Shown: positions 23,983 to 33,383 of the stretch, piece by piece
How positions within the stretch are numbered: the stretch's first letter is position 1
Layout: each line of letters opens with the position of its first letter
NCBI RefSeq assembly: GCF_000308635.1
Contig: NZ_BAGD01000027.1
Coordinates: 1-64,000, forward strand
Length of the DNA stretch: 64,000 bases
Direction of reading: 5' to 3'
From: Nocardia otitidiscaviarum NBRC 14405
Lineage (GTDB): Bacteria > Actinomycetota > Actinomycetes > Mycobacteriales > Mycobacteriaceae
Translations under genes and position numbers: made by a program
Notes under the pieces: model-generated
Told to the model about the DNA's origin: nothing
Seen by the model: the letters and a program-made list of their open reading frames with translations, nothing else
Databases searched by the model: none

Positions 23983-25011
23983 GTGCGCTTCACACCACAC
24001 GCGGTCACGGTCAAGCTCGGTCTGTTCACCCTCGTCATGGTGCTGATCCTGGGCATGCTCGGGATCGTCTTCAGCGAGATGCGGTTCTCCCGCGAGTACG
24101 GCTACAAGGCCGTGTTCACCAGCTCGTCGGGCATCCTGCCGGGGGCGAAGGTGCGCATCGCCGGTGTGCCGGTCGGCTCGGTGACCTCGGTGCGGGTCGG
24201 CGAGGACAATCTCGCACACCTCGAATTCGACGTGGACCGCAAGTACCGGCTCTACCAGAGCACCACGGCCGCCATCCGCTACGAGAACCTGGTCGGCGAC
24301 CGGTATCTGGAGCTGCTGGAGGGCCCCGGCACGGCGGAGGTGATGCGGGAGGGCGCGACCATGGGCACCGACCGCACCAAGCCCGCACTGGATCTGGACA
24401 TGCTGCTGGGCGGGATGAAGCCCCTGCTGCGCGGCCTGGATCCGGCGCAGGTCAACGACCTCACCGAGGCGCTGCTGCAGATCTTCCAGGGGCAGGGCGG
24501 CACACTGGTGTCGCTGCTCAACAGCTCCGGCTCCTTCGCCAAGACGCTGTCCGAGCGAGATGCCCTGATCGGCAGTGTGATCGAGAATCTGAAGACGGTG
24601 CTGGCCACCATCGACGATCGTGATCAGGAATTCGCGACCACGCTGGACGAATTGCAGCGGTTGGTGAGCGGCCTGGCCGCGGACAAGGACCCCATCGGGG
24701 ACGCCATCCCCCGGATCTCCGGGGCGACAGGCGATCTCACCGGTCTGCTCACCCAGGCCCGGCCGGATCTGAAGGAGACCATCAACCAGCTGGGTCGTAC
24801 CGCCACGAGCATCGACGATCAATCCGGCGATATCGAGTGGATCATCCAGAACCTGCCGGACGCCTACAAGAAGCTGGTTCGCATCGGCTCCTACGGATCG
24901 TTCCTGAACATCTACGTCTGCGGCACCGATTTCCTGGTCGACGGCCCCGACGGCAAGCCGCTGTTCCTCAAACTGCCCGGCGCGCAGACCACCGGGAGGT
25001 GTGCGAAGTGA
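23983..25011 (+). CDS. mce4B: Mce4B, MCE-domain sterol importer subunit
   Basis: 342 residues starting with GTG two bases after the mce4A stop. N-terminal helix LGLFTLVMVLILGMLGIVF, then an MCE domain (SSGILPGAKVRIAGVPVGSV, residues ~40-120) and a coiled helical region. It forms the Mce4 hexamer with the other five subunits. The stop overlaps the mce4C start in GTGA. Confidence 0.92.
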   Translation: MRFTPHAVTVKLGLFTLVMVLILGMLGIVFSEMRFSREYGYKAVFTSSSGILPGAKVRIAGVPVGSVTSVRVGEDNLAHLEFDVDRKYRLYQSTTAAIRYENLVGDRYLELLEGPGTAEVMREGATMGTDRTKPALDLDMLLGGMKPLLRGLDPAQVNDLTEALLQIFQGQGGTLVSLLNSSGSFAKTLSERDALIGSVIENLKTVLATIDDRDQEFATTLDELQRLVSGLAADKDPIGDAIPRISGATGDLTGLLTQARPDLKETINQLGRTATSIDDQSGDIEWIIQNLPDAYKKLVRIGSYGSFLNIYVCGTDFLVDGPDGKPLFLKLPGAQTTGRCAK

Positions 25012-26081
25012 ACGGACAGCGCTCATCGGTGATCAATGTGGGCATCGTCGGCATCGTGCTGGCGGTCACCATCTCACTGGCCTCGCTCCAGTTCGACCGA
25101 TTGCCGTTCCTGGCCTCCGGTATTCAGTACACCGCCCATTTCGGTGACGCGGGCGGTCTGGTGCCCGGTGACCAGGTTCAGGTGGCGGGCGTGCGGTCCG
25201 GCCGGGTGGAGGACGTGCGGCTGGACGGCGCGAAGGTGCTCGTGCGGTTCAGCATCGACGGCGGCATCACGCTGGGCGACCGGACCAGCGCCGCCATCAA
25301 GACCAATACGGTGCTCGGCCGCAAATCCCTCGAGGTCACCCCGGCTGGGGACGGCCGCCTGCGACGGGACCAGCCGATTCCGTTGGAGCGCACCACCTCT
25401 CCGTACTCGCTCAACGACGCGCTCGGCGACCTCGCCACCACCGTGCACGGCCTGGACATGGAGCAGGTGAACACCACGCTCGACGCGCTGTCGGCCACCT
25501 TCGCCGATACGCCCGCGCCGTTGCGGTCGGCCCTGGACGGCATCACCGCCCTGTCGCGCAGCATCAACACCCGCGACCAGGCGCTGACCGAGCTGCTGAG
25601 CAAGGCCCAGGGCGTCACCCAGGTGCTGTCCGATCGAGCCGCCAAGATCAGCGCGCTGCTCGTCGACGGCAATCAGCTGCTCGGCGAGCTGGACGCGCGG
25701 CGCACCGCGCTCGGCCAGATGATCCAGTACGTCAACGGATTGGCCCAGCAGCTCAGCGGGTTCGTCAACGACAACGAGGCCCAGCTGCAACCCACGCTGG
25801 ACCGGCTGAACTCGGTACTGGAGATGCTCCAGCGCAATGAGCAGAACCTCTCCGACGCCCTCGACGCCCTCGGCCCGTACGCGGGCGCGCTGGGCGAGCA
25901 GGTGGGCGGCGGCCCGTACTTCCAGGCGTACATCTCCAACGCGACCAGCAAGGGGTTGCAGCCGCTGGTCGACGCCCTGGTGTGGCCCGAACATCTGCCC
26001 GAGGACCTGCGCTCCTACCTCGACAACAGTCCGCAGCAGCCTCCCGGCCTGTATCCCGCACTGACGGAGCCCGGAAAATGA
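25008..26081 (+). CDS. mce4C: Mce4C, MCE-domain sterol importer subunit
   Basis: 357 residues from the GTG at 25008, overlapping the mce4B stop. Short N-terminal helix (VGIVGIVLAVTISLASLQF), MCE domain (DAGGLVPGDQVQVAGVRSG), helical tunnel segment with repeated LD/LL heptads, and a Pro-rich tail (SPQQPPGLYPAL). An ATGA overlap couples it to mce4D. A longer upstream reading of the frame is not conserved. Confidence 0.92.
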   Translation: MNGQRSSVINVGIVGIVLAVTISLASLQFDRLPFLASGIQYTAHFGDAGGLVPGDQVQVAGVRSGRVEDVRLDGAKVLVRFSIDGGITLGDRTSAAIKTNTVLGRKSLEVTPAGDGRLRRDQPIPLERTTSPYSLNDALGDLATTVHGLDMEQVNTTLDALSATFADTPAPLRSALDGITALSRSINTRDQALTELLSKAQGVTQVLSDRAAKISALLVDGNQLLGELDARRTALGQMIQYVNGLAQQLSGFVNDNEAQLQPTLDRLNSVLEMLQRNEQNLSDALDALGPYAGALGEQVGGGPYFQAYISNATSKGLQPLVDALVWPEHLPEDLRSYLDNSPQQPPGLYPALTEPGK

Positions 26082-27316
26082 ACGCACTGAAGAACCTCGG
26101 ACAGCTGCCCCGGTGGACGTGGGCCGTCGCCCTGGTCGCGCTGATCGCGGTGGTCGGTGTGCTCGCGTACCCGGCGGTGAGCCGGATCGGCAAGACCCAG
26201 ATCACCGCGTACTTCCCGTCCACCAGCGGCCTGTACGCCGGTGACCAGGTGCGGGTGCTCGGCGTGCGGGTCGGCACCATCGACTCCGTGGATCCGGGTG
26301 CCGACCGGGTCACGGTGCGGATGACCATCGACCGCGGCGTGGACCTGCCCGCCGACGCCAAGGCCGTCATCGTGTCGCCCTCGCTGGTGTCGGCGCGGTT
26401 CGTTCAGCTGGCCCCCGCCTACACCGGCGGCGACAAACTGGCCGACGGCGACACCATCCCGATCGAGCGCACCGCCATTCCGGTGGAGTGGGACGACATC
26501 AAGACCGAACTGTCCAAACTGGCGACGACCCTCGGCCCGGTGGGCGATGACGAACAGGGTTCCTTCGGTCGATTCGTCGACACCGCCGCCGACAATCTCG
26601 ACGGCAACGGTGCGGCGTTCCGCGACACCCTGCGGGAGCTGTCCAGCGCGCTGACCACGCTGTCCGACGGCCGCACCGACCTGTTCGCCACCATTCGCAA
26701 CCTGCAGCAGTTCGTGGACGTGCTCTCCAAGAGCAACGACCAGATCGTGCAGTTCGGTGGGCGGCTCGCCTCGGTGTCCTCGGTGCTGGCCGGCGTGTCC
26801 ACCGATCTCGGTGCGGGACTGGAGAATCTGGATATCGCGGTCGCGGATGTGCAGCGCTTCATCGACGCCCGCGGCGGGGCGCTGACCGAGAGCGTGCAGC
26901 GGCTCAGCGAGGTCACCCAGCTGCTGGTGGACAAGCGGCCCGAGGTGGAGCGGGTGCTGCACTCCGGCCCCACCGCCCTGGTGAACTTCTATCAGATCTA
27001 CAAGCCCGCCCAGGGGTCGCTGACCGGCTATCCGGTGCTCACCAACTTCGCCGACCCGATCAGCTTCCTCTGCGGGTCGGTCGAGGCGCTGGAAGCCAAC
27101 GACTCCGACAAGAGCGCGGACCTGTGTGCCACCATGCTCGGCCCGGTGCTGAACAGCATGGCCATGAACTATCCGCCGCTCATGCTCAGCACGCCGACCA
27201 ATGCGACCGCCTATCCGGAGCAGTTGGTGTACAGCACACCGGAGGTCGCGGCCGCGGCCGGCGGCGTCACGGTGCCGGGCAGCATCGCCGAACTGGCCGT
27301 TCCGGGAGGCAACTGA
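26078..27316 (+). CDS. mce4D: Mce4D, MCE-domain sterol importer subunit
   Basis: 412 residues. N-terminal helix WAVALVALIAVVGVLAYPAV, MCE domain (STSGLYAGDQVRVLGVRVGT), helical segment and an extended C-terminal part with Cys residues (SFLCGSVEALE and SADLCATMLG) that could form a disulfide outside the membrane. It starts in an ATGA overlap with mce4C and ends in a TGATG overlap with mce4E. Confidence 0.92.
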   Translation: MNALKNLGQLPRWTWAVALVALIAVVGVLAYPAVSRIGKTQITAYFPSTSGLYAGDQVRVLGVRVGTIDSVDPGADRVTVRMTIDRGVDLPADAKAVIVSPSLVSARFVQLAPAYTGGDKLADGDTIPIERTAIPVEWDDIKTELSKLATTLGPVGDDEQGSFGRFVDTAADNLDGNGAAFRDTLRELSSALTTLSDGRTDLFATIRNLQQFVDVLSKSNDQIVQFGGRLASVSSVLAGVSTDLGAGLENLDIAVADVQRFIDARGGALTESVQRLSEVTQLLVDKRPEVERVLHSGPTALVNFYQIYKPAQGSLTGYPVLTNFADPISFLCGSVEALEANDSDKSADLCATMLGPVLNSMAMNYPPLMLSTPTNATAYPEQLVYSTPEVAAAAGGVTVPGSIAELAVPGGN

Positions 27317-28539
27317 TGACCAGCATCTTCGGCCGCACCCGGGTGGCGGGCATGGCGATCGGCATCGCAATCGCCTTGGGCGCCACCGGATGCCAGTGGG
27401 ACGGACTGAACTCGCTGCCGATGCCGGGTGCGGAGGGCACCGGCGCGGGGGCGTGGGAAGTCAAGATCCAGATGCCGAATGTCACGACGCTGACCCGCAA
27501 TTCGCCGGTCCGCGTCCATGACGTCGCGGTCGGCTCGGTGACCGGTATCGAGGTGGAGGGCTGGCACGCGCTGGTCACCGTGAGCCTCGAACCGGATGTG
27601 CGGCTGCCCGCCAACGCCACCGCCAAGATCGGCCAGACCAGCCTGCTCGGCAGCAACCATCTCGAACTGGCCGCGCCCACCGATGTTCCGGCACAGGGCG
27701 AATTGCGGCCCGGCGATGTCATCCCGCTGGAGCGGGCGGGTGCGTACCCGACCACCGAGCAGACGCTGTCCTCCCTCTCGGTGGTGCTCAACGGCGGCGG
27801 CATCAGCCAGTTGGAGACCATCACCAAGGAACTGAACACCGCGCTGAGCACCGACACCGAGGCCATCCGCGAACTGCTGCCGCAGCTGAACACCCTCGTC
27901 ACCACGCTCGACGCGCAGACCGACGACATCATCGCGGCTATGGGCGGACTGGATCGGTTCTCCGGAATCCTGGCGCAGCAACAGGATCAGGTGGTCGCGG
28001 CCATCGAGAACATCCATCCGGCGCTGACCGTGCTCGCCGACCGCAGGGAGAACATCACCCGTGCGTTGACCGCGCTGGGCGGGCTCAGCGACGTGGTGTC
28101 GCGCATCGTGGACAACGGCGGCGATCACCTCACCGCCGAACTGGCCAACCTCTGGCCGCTGCTGCAGGAGATCGCCAATACCGGAACGAATCTCAGTGCG
28201 GCGCTGGATATGCTGCTCACCTTCCCGTTCTCGCTGAAAAACCTGGACGGCGCGGTGCGCGGCGACTACCTCAACGTGAAGATCACCTACGATCTCACCG
28301 CCGCGCGCCTGAGCAAGAACTTCCTCACCGGAACGCCGCTCGGTCCGCGCTTCGGCGGCGTCGAGGGAGCGCTCGGCCAGCTGGGCGGCACCCCCGGTGA
28401 GCCGGTCGATCCGCGGACCGCGCCACTGAACCCCCGGCCGGAGTCGCAGGCACCCGAGCCGAGTATTCCCGGGCTGCCGCCGATTCCGGGGCTGCCCGCG
28501 ATTCCGGGACTCACCGTGCCGCAGGGGAGTGGACAGTGA
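27316..28539 (+). CDS. mce4E: Mce4E, MCE-domain lipoprotein (LprN-like)
   Basis: 407 residues. The N-terminal signal (RVAGMAIGIAIALGATGC) ends in a lipobox-like ATGC, as expected for the E subunit, the lipoprotein of the Mce hexamer. An MCE domain follows (TRNSPVRVHDVAVGSVTGIE), then a helical region and a Pro/Ile-rich tail (GLPPIPGLPAIPGL). Start and stop are coupled to mce4D and mce4F by overlaps. Confidence 0.91.
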   Translation: MTSIFGRTRVAGMAIGIAIALGATGCQWDGLNSLPMPGAEGTGAGAWEVKIQMPNVTTLTRNSPVRVHDVAVGSVTGIEVEGWHALVTVSLEPDVRLPANATAKIGQTSLLGSNHLELAAPTDVPAQGELRPGDVIPLERAGAYPTTEQTLSSLSVVLNGGGISQLETITKELNTALSTDTEAIRELLPQLNTLVTTLDAQTDDIIAAMGGLDRFSGILAQQQDQVVAAIENIHPALTVLADRRENITRALTALGGLSDVVSRIVDNGGDHLTAELANLWPLLQEIANTGTNLSAALDMLLTFPFSLKNLDGAVRGDYLNVKITYDLTAARLSKNFLTGTPLGPRFGGVEGALGQLGGTPGEPVDPRTAPLNPRPESQAPEPSIPGLPPIPGLPAIPGLTVPQGSGQ

Positions 28540-29981
28540 AACTCACGCGCTTCGTCAAGATCCAGCTGGTCATCTTCTCGGTGCTGACGGTTATCGGCAT
28601 CACCGTGATGAGCGGTACGTACGTGCAGCTGCCCGCCATGTTCGGGATCGGCCGCTACGACGTCACGGTGCGACTGGCCGCCACCGGTGGACTGTACGAG
28701 AACGCCAATGTCACCTATCGCGGTACCACCGTCGGCAAGGTGACGGCGGTGCGGCTGACGCCGGAAGGTGTCGACGCCGAACTCTCCATCGACAGCGACT
28801 ACAAGATCCCCTCCGATGTGGACGCCTGGGTGCGCAGTGTGTCGGCGGTCGGCGAGCAGTATGTGGACCTGCTCCCGGTCGACAACGGCACGGGCGGCAA
28901 CCTCTCCGACGGTTCGGTCATCCCGGTGGAGCGGACCAAACTGCCGCAGGATGTCGGCACCCTGCTCGAACAGACCGACCGGCTGCTGAACAGTGTCGCG
29001 GACACCAAGCTGCGGCAGGTCATCGACGACGCCTTCCTGGCATTCGACGGTGCCGGTCCGGATCTGCAGCGCTTCCTCGACTCCGCGTCCCTGCTCGTCC
29101 AGGAGGCGCGGAACAACTCCGAGGCCACCAAGGCCCTGATCGATCAGATCGGGCCGCTGCTGGACACCCAGATCGAATCCGATGCGGCGATCCGGTCGTG
29201 GACCGCGGATCTGGCCACGCTGACCGATCAACTGCGTGAACACGATCCGGCGCTGCGCAATGTGCTCAGCAAGACGCCGGGCGCCGCCGGCAGCGCCACC
29301 CGGCTGTTCCAGGACCTGAATCCGACGCTGCCGCTGCTCGCACGCAATCTGGCCAGCGTCGGCCAGGTCAGCTACGTCTACGATCCGGGCATCGAACAGC
29401 TGCTGGTCGTCTTCCCGCCGCTGGTCGGAGCGCTGCTGACGATCGCGCTCAACGGTCCGCTCGAGTACGGGGCCATGGTCGACTTCATGGTCAGCGTCAA
29501 CGATCCGCAGGGCTGTACCACCGGCTTCCTGCCCGCCGATCAGCGGCGTTCGGCCGCACTGCGGGATGTGCCGGACACACCGGGCGGCCTGTACTGCAAG
29601 GTCTCGCAGGACGCGCCGTTCGCGGTGCGCGGTATTCGCAATACGCCCTGTATGGAGGTGCCGGGCAAGCGCGCGCCCACGCCGGAACTCTGCCGGGATC
29701 CGCAGGGGTTCGTGCCGCTGGGCGACAATCCGCCCTTCGGACCGCCGAATCCGGTGGCGCCGTCCGGCGATACCGGCGGTGAGCAGCCGCAGGGCGGTGC
29801 GCCCGGCGCTCCGGCCGGTGCGACCCAACCGGCGTCGGTCGAGACGCGGTCCTACGATCCGCGGACCGGGACCGTGCTCGGACCCGACGGCCGCATGTAC
29901 CGTCAGGCCAATATCGGTCCCGACGGCTCCGGGGTGATCCCGACGAGTCTGACAGCGATGGTGCAGGAGCAGATGCGATGA
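28536..29981 (+). CDS. mce4F: Mce4F, MCE-domain sterol importer subunit
   Basis: 481 residues from the GTG at 28536 (GTGA overlap). N-terminal helix QLVIFSVLTVIGITVMSG, MCE domain (ATGGLYENANVTYRGTTVGK), helical segment, then a long C-terminal part with four Cys (NDPQGCTTGF, LYCKVSQ, NTPCMEV, ELCRDPQGF) and a Pro/Gly/Ala-rich low-complexity end. The F subunit is thought to form the distal tip of the Mce needle. ATGA overlap with the next gene. Confidence 0.91.
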   Translation: MKLTRFVKIQLVIFSVLTVIGITVMSGTYVQLPAMFGIGRYDVTVRLAATGGLYENANVTYRGTTVGKVTAVRLTPEGVDAELSIDSDYKIPSDVDAWVRSVSAVGEQYVDLLPVDNGTGGNLSDGSVIPVERTKLPQDVGTLLEQTDRLLNSVADTKLRQVIDDAFLAFDGAGPDLQRFLDSASLLVQEARNNSEATKALIDQIGPLLDTQIESDAAIRSWTADLATLTDQLREHDPALRNVLSKTPGAAGSATRLFQDLNPTLPLLARNLASVGQVSYVYDPGIEQLLVVFPPLVGALLTIALNGPLEYGAMVDFMVSVNDPQGCTTGFLPADQRRSAALRDVPDTPGGLYCKVSQDAPFAVRGIRNTPCMEVPGKRAPTPELCRDPQGFVPLGDNPPFGPPNPVAPSGDTGGEQPQGGAPGAPAGATQPASVETRSYDPRTGTVLGPDGRMYRQANIGPDGSGVIPTSLTAMVQEQMR

Positions 29982-30859
29982 GTGATACCGGTGGGGTGAC
30001 GAACCGAAACCGGCGGCGCGCGGTGCGCTCGGAGGGGCCGCCGCCGGAAGCGGGGGCCGACACCGCACGGGTGCACCCGGCCACCGCTTCGACAGCGGAG
30101 GGGGCCGACGACGTGGCGGCCACACCGCCCCCCGTCGAACTCGGCAAGCATGAGGAGACCGCACCCGCCGAGCCGGTCGCGCATGGCGAGCAGACCGAGC
30201 CGGGCGAGCTCGGTGAACCGACGTCCGCTGAGCCGGTGCTGCTCGACAAGGTCGCGGAAAGTGATGGGGCCGAGCAGATTCCGCAGCCGTCCGCCGCAGC
30301 GGACACGGTTCCCCCGGTTCCACCCGCGCCGCCGTCCGTCGCGTCCGAGGGGCCCGCAGCTCCTTCGGCCGCAGGGATCGGTTGGCAGCGGATCGTGGCG
30401 GTGGCCGCGGTGCTGCTGGCGGTGGCGCTCATGGGCGGCACCGGCTACCTGGTGCACCTGCGCGCTGAGATCGCCGCGGAGAACACCCTGCGCGCCGACT
30501 ACGTGCAGACGGCCAAGCAGGCCATGCTCAACATCACCAATATCAGCGCCGAGACCGCGTCCGACGACATCAAGCGGGTGCTCGAGGTGACCTCGGGTGA
30601 GCTGGCCGCCGAATACGAGCAGCGCAAGGACGATTACGCCGGAATCGTGCAGAAGGCGGAGGTGCGCGCCAAGGGCGAGGTCATCGACGCCGCCATCGAA
30701 AGCTCCGACGACCACTCCGCGATCGTGCTGGTGGCCGTCAAGCAGACCCTCACCAACGCCGGTGCGGAAGGTCCGCAGCAGCGGCAGTTCCGGTTCCGGG
30801 TGACCATCACCCACACCGAGCGAGGTTTGGCCGCGACGCAGATGGAGATGGTGATATGA
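29978..30859 (+). CDS. mas4A: Mce-associated membrane protein Mas4A
   Basis: 293 residues: a ~135-residue disordered Glu/Pro/Ala-rich cytoplasmic region, one membrane helix (RIVAVAAVLLAVALMGGTGY, residues ~138-158) and a ~135-residue extracytoplasmic domain of the Mce-associated (Mam/Mas) type with an NTF2-like fold. It corresponds to Rv3493c. Such proteins stabilise the Mce complex. It is coupled to mce4F and to the next gene by overlaps. The N-terminal tail appears long for the family. Confidence 0.85.
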   Translation: MSDTGGVTNRNRRRAVRSEGPPPEAGADTARVHPATASTAEGADDVAATPPPVELGKHEETAPAEPVAHGEQTEPGELGEPTSAEPVLLDKVAESDGAEQIPQPSAAADTVPPVPPAPPSVASEGPAAPSAAGIGWQRIVAVAAVLLAVALMGGTGYLVHLRAEIAAENTLRADYVQTAKQAMLNITNISAETASDDIKRVLEVTSGELAAEYEQRKDDYAGIVQKAEVRAKGEVIDAAIESSDDHSAIVLVAVKQTLTNAGAEGPQQRQFRFRVTITHTERGLAATQMEMVI

Positions 30860-31347
30860 CCGCGCGATCACGTGACCGCTACCTGTTGATCGGCGCTTGC
30901 CTGCTGCTCGTCGCCGCCGTGGCGGTCGGCTCGTGGGTTGGTTACGGCTATCGGCAGGATCAGCGGGCCGAACAGGCCCGGGAGGATTCGCTGGTCGTTG
31001 CCCGCCGCGCCGTGGAGGGCATGTTCGGCTACAACTTCAACACCATCGACACCCAGATGGCCAAGGTCAGCGAGGATATGACCGAGGACTTCAAGGCCGA
31101 CTGGAAGAACGTGACCGAAACCGTCCTCGCGCCCGGCGCGAAGGAGAAGGAACTCGTGGTGCAGGCCACCGTGACCGGCAGCGGCGTGATCAGTGCCGAG
31201 GCCGATCACACCGAGGTCATGATCTTCCTGAACCAGCGCAGCACCGGCAAGGACCCCGCCAAGGGCACCTACGACGCCAGCCGCCTGAAGGTGCAACTGG
31301 ACCGCGAGGGGGGTCGCTGGCTGGTGGCCGACGTCGACCCGATCTAG
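30856..31347 (+). CDS. mas4B: Mce-associated membrane protein Mas4B
   Basis: 163 residues: one N-terminal membrane helix (YLLIGACLLLVAAVAVGSWV) and a compact Mce-associated extracytoplasmic domain (VEGMFGYNFNTIDTQMAKVS, EDFKADWKNV). It corresponds to Rv3492c, the last gene of the M. tuberculosis mce4 operon. Starts in an ATGA overlap with mas4A. Confidence 0.86.
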   Translation: MTARSRDRYLLIGACLLLVAAVAVGSWVGYGYRQDQRAEQAREDSLVVARRAVEGMFGYNFNTIDTQMAKVSEDMTEDFKADWKNVTETVLAPGAKEKELVVQATVTGSGVISAEADHTEVMIFLNQRSTGKDPAKGTYDASRLKVQLDREGGRWLVADVDPI

Positions 31348-31390
31348 AGTGCTGAGGTCAACGAAAGACCTTAGGACCCAGGAAGATCGC

Positions 31391-32374
31391 GTGGGCAAGA
31401 CACAACAGCCGCAGTGGACCGCGGCCGATATACCGGATCTGCACGGCCGCGTCGCCGTGGTCACCGGAGCCAGTGCCGGTCTCGGCGTGGCCACGGCCTT
31501 CCTGCTCGCCGACAGCGGGGCGCACGTGGTACTGGCCTGCCGCAACCTCGAAAAAGCGGAATTGGTGGCCGATTCCATTCGCGTCGGCGCTCCCGAGGCC
31601 GAATTGTCACTGGTCGAACTGGATCTCGCCGTACAGGCATCGGTACACGCGGCGGCGCAGCAGCTCCGCGACCGGTTCGCGCACATCGATCTCCTGATCA
31701 ACAACGCGGGCACCGCGGTCATGCGCCCGGAGCGCACCGAGGACGACTTCGAAACCACCATCGCCACCAACCATCTCGGCCACTTCGCGCTCACCGGCCT
31801 GCTGCTCGATCGCCTGCTGGCCGCACCCGCCGCCCGGGTCGTCTCGGTCACCAGCGGCGCGTTCGGCAAGACCATGGACACCGTGGACGTCGACGACCTG
31901 TTCTTCGAGCGCCGCGACTACCGGGGCCTGCACGCCTACGCCCAGTCCAAACTGGCGGTGCAGCTCTTCATCGCCGAGCTGCAGCGCCGCCTCAACGGCA
32001 CCGACGCCAGGCTGGTCGCGACCATGGCCAATCCCGGTGTCGCCCAATCCGATTTCGAACAGAACCTGGGCCCGGTCGTCCGCTTCCTGTCCCGCCCGGC
32101 CTTCAAGTGGTTCTTCGACTCGCTGAAGCAGACTCCCGAAATGGGCGCGCTGCCCACCGTGCGCGCGGCCGTCGACCCGAGCGTGCGCGGCGGTGAGTTC
32201 TTCGGTCCCACAGGGCGTTTCAAAGGCTATCCGGTCCGCAAGGCACCGACCCCCGGAGCCGACGACCCGGAACTCGCGGCGCGGCTGTGGGAGAAGTCCG
32301 AGCAACTCACCGGCGTCAGCTTCCGCTTCACCGAGCCGGTCGGCGATCTGGAGGCAGGTCACTCCCTCCGGTAG
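31391..32374 (+). CDS. Short-chain dehydrogenase trailing the mce4 operon
   Basis: A 327-residue SDR with TGASAGLGVATA, LLINNAGTAVM, a catalytic YAQSK and VTSGAF, resembling the retinol-dehydrogenase-like/protochlorophyllide-like group of actinobacterial oxidoreductases. The GTG at 31391 is chosen because AGGAAG precedes it; an in-frame GTG at 31349 directly after mas4B is also possible. The 43-base gap and same strand suggest read-through from mce4, but no KstR box is present, so the link to sterols is only positional. The 3' end overlaps the convergent glycosidase-fold gene by 16 bases. Confidence 0.82.
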   Translation: MGKTQQPQWTAADIPDLHGRVAVVTGASAGLGVATAFLLADSGAHVVLACRNLEKAELVADSIRVGAPEAELSLVELDLAVQASVHAAAQQLRDRFAHIDLLINNAGTAVMRPERTEDDFETTIATNHLGHFALTGLLLDRLLAAPAARVVSVTSGAFGKTMDTVDVDDLFFERRDYRGLHAYAQSKLAVQLFIAELQRRLNGTDARLVATMANPGVAQSDFEQNLGPVVRFLSRPAFKWFFDSLKQTPEMGALPTVRAAVDPSVRGGEFFGPTGRFKGYPVRKAPTPGADDPELAARLWEKSEQLTGVSFRFTEPVGDLEAGHSLR

Positions 32375-33333
32375 TGGCGCTCCACCTCATGGAACGCCTG
32401 CTTGGGTGTCCAGCCGCCGACCGCGCCGTCGGCGAATTTCACGACGCCGAATCCCGCTCGGTCGAGATCGAAGCGGGGATCGGTGCTGTGTGGGAAGTCG
32501 GGCATGGCGAACGTGAACACGAAACAGCCGTGCACACCGCTGGTTTCGTACAGGCCGATCAGATCGCCCAGATAGCCTGCCTGTATATGTTCGTCGCGCG
32601 GATGCTCGCCGCGGATATGCGGTCGATCGCTGAACCAGCGGACGATCCGGAACGATCCCGCGCCCCGGCGGTCCGCACCTTCGAAAGCGCCGCAACCGAA
32701 CTCGGTGATGACAACCGGCTTCTCGTTGTCGGTCACCAGTTCTCGGACGCGCCGCGCGTATCGGTCGGGATCGTGCCCGGATCGGTAGAGATTGACGCCG
32801 ACCACATCGAATCGCGACCAGTCCAGGTCCTCCCACCCCGCCGCCGCGTACCCGACCGGCCCCTCGAACCGCTCCCGAGCCGTCCGCACGGCCCGTTCCA
32901 ACAGTGCGTCCAGCCGCCTTGTCGCCCGCCGCCGAAACACCCCGTACGCGCGCACGATCAGCATGAGCCGCGCGTACGACCACCATCCGGGCACCATCCC
33001 CGGCACGGTATGGGTGAATTCACTGCCCACCAGCAGTGTCACCCGCCCCGGATACCGCCCCCGTAGTTCTTCGGCTCCCGTCGCGAGCTCACCCAGCCGT
33101 CCGCACACCTCCCGCCACGGCCGGTCGCTCACCTGCGGGCGTATCCACACCTCGAGTCCGATCTTGAGTGCGTCCTCCGCCGCCCCGAGCATCCGCACCC
33201 GATCGGCACCGATCAGCATCACCGCCGTGCAGTGCAGTTCCGCGTGGATCACCTCCAAATCCGCTCGTGCGGCCTCCGCCGGAACGCCGTCGACCAGGTA
33301 CGAGATGCCACGAATGGTCAGCACGCGACCCAT
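32359..33333 (-). CDS. Glycoside-hydrolase-A-like TIM-barrel protein
   Basis: A 324-residue protein beginning MGRVLTIRGISYLVDGVPAE, with DVVGVNLYRSGHD and KPVVITEFGCGAFEGADR, where the Glu after VIT is in the position of the GH-A catalytic nucleophile, and VHGCFVFTFAMPDFPH near the end. Homologues in Streptomyces and Nocardia often carry the legacy name abortive infection protein; the sequence looks like a clan GH-A barrel. No signal peptide, so it is probably cytoplasmic. The other catalytic acid is not certain by eye. Function unknown. First gene of the accessory strip. Confidence 0.65.
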   Translation of the reverse strand: MGRVLTIRGISYLVDGVPAEAARADLEVIHAELHCTAVMLIGADRVRMLGAAEDALKIGLEVWIRPQVSDRPWREVCGRLGELATGAEELRGRYPGRVTLLVGSEFTHTVPGMVPGWWSYARLMLIVRAYGVFRRRATRRLDALLERAVRTARERFEGPVGYAAAGWEDLDWSRFDVVGVNLYRSGHDPDRYARRVRELVTDNEKPVVITEFGCGAFEGADRRGAGSFRIVRWFSDRPHIRGEHPRDEHIQAGYLGDLIGLYETSGVHGCFVFTFAMPDFPHSTDPRFDLDRAGFGVVKFADGAVGGWTPKQAFHEVERHYRRE

Positions 33334-33383
33334 TGTCGTGGAAGTGGACCGCGTCTGGCAGACATAGTGGTCGCGCCGGACGA

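Noticed and set aside
22808..31881. Long minus-strand frames opposite mce4A-F, mas4A/B and the trailing SDR
   Set aside because: High-GC shadow frames without ribosome-binding sites or recognisable domains; the plus-strand operon is intact.
32359..33333. Phage-abortive-infection gene
   Set aside because: That label is inherited from old annotations; the visible motifs point to a glycosidase-like barrel and nothing shows an antiphage role.
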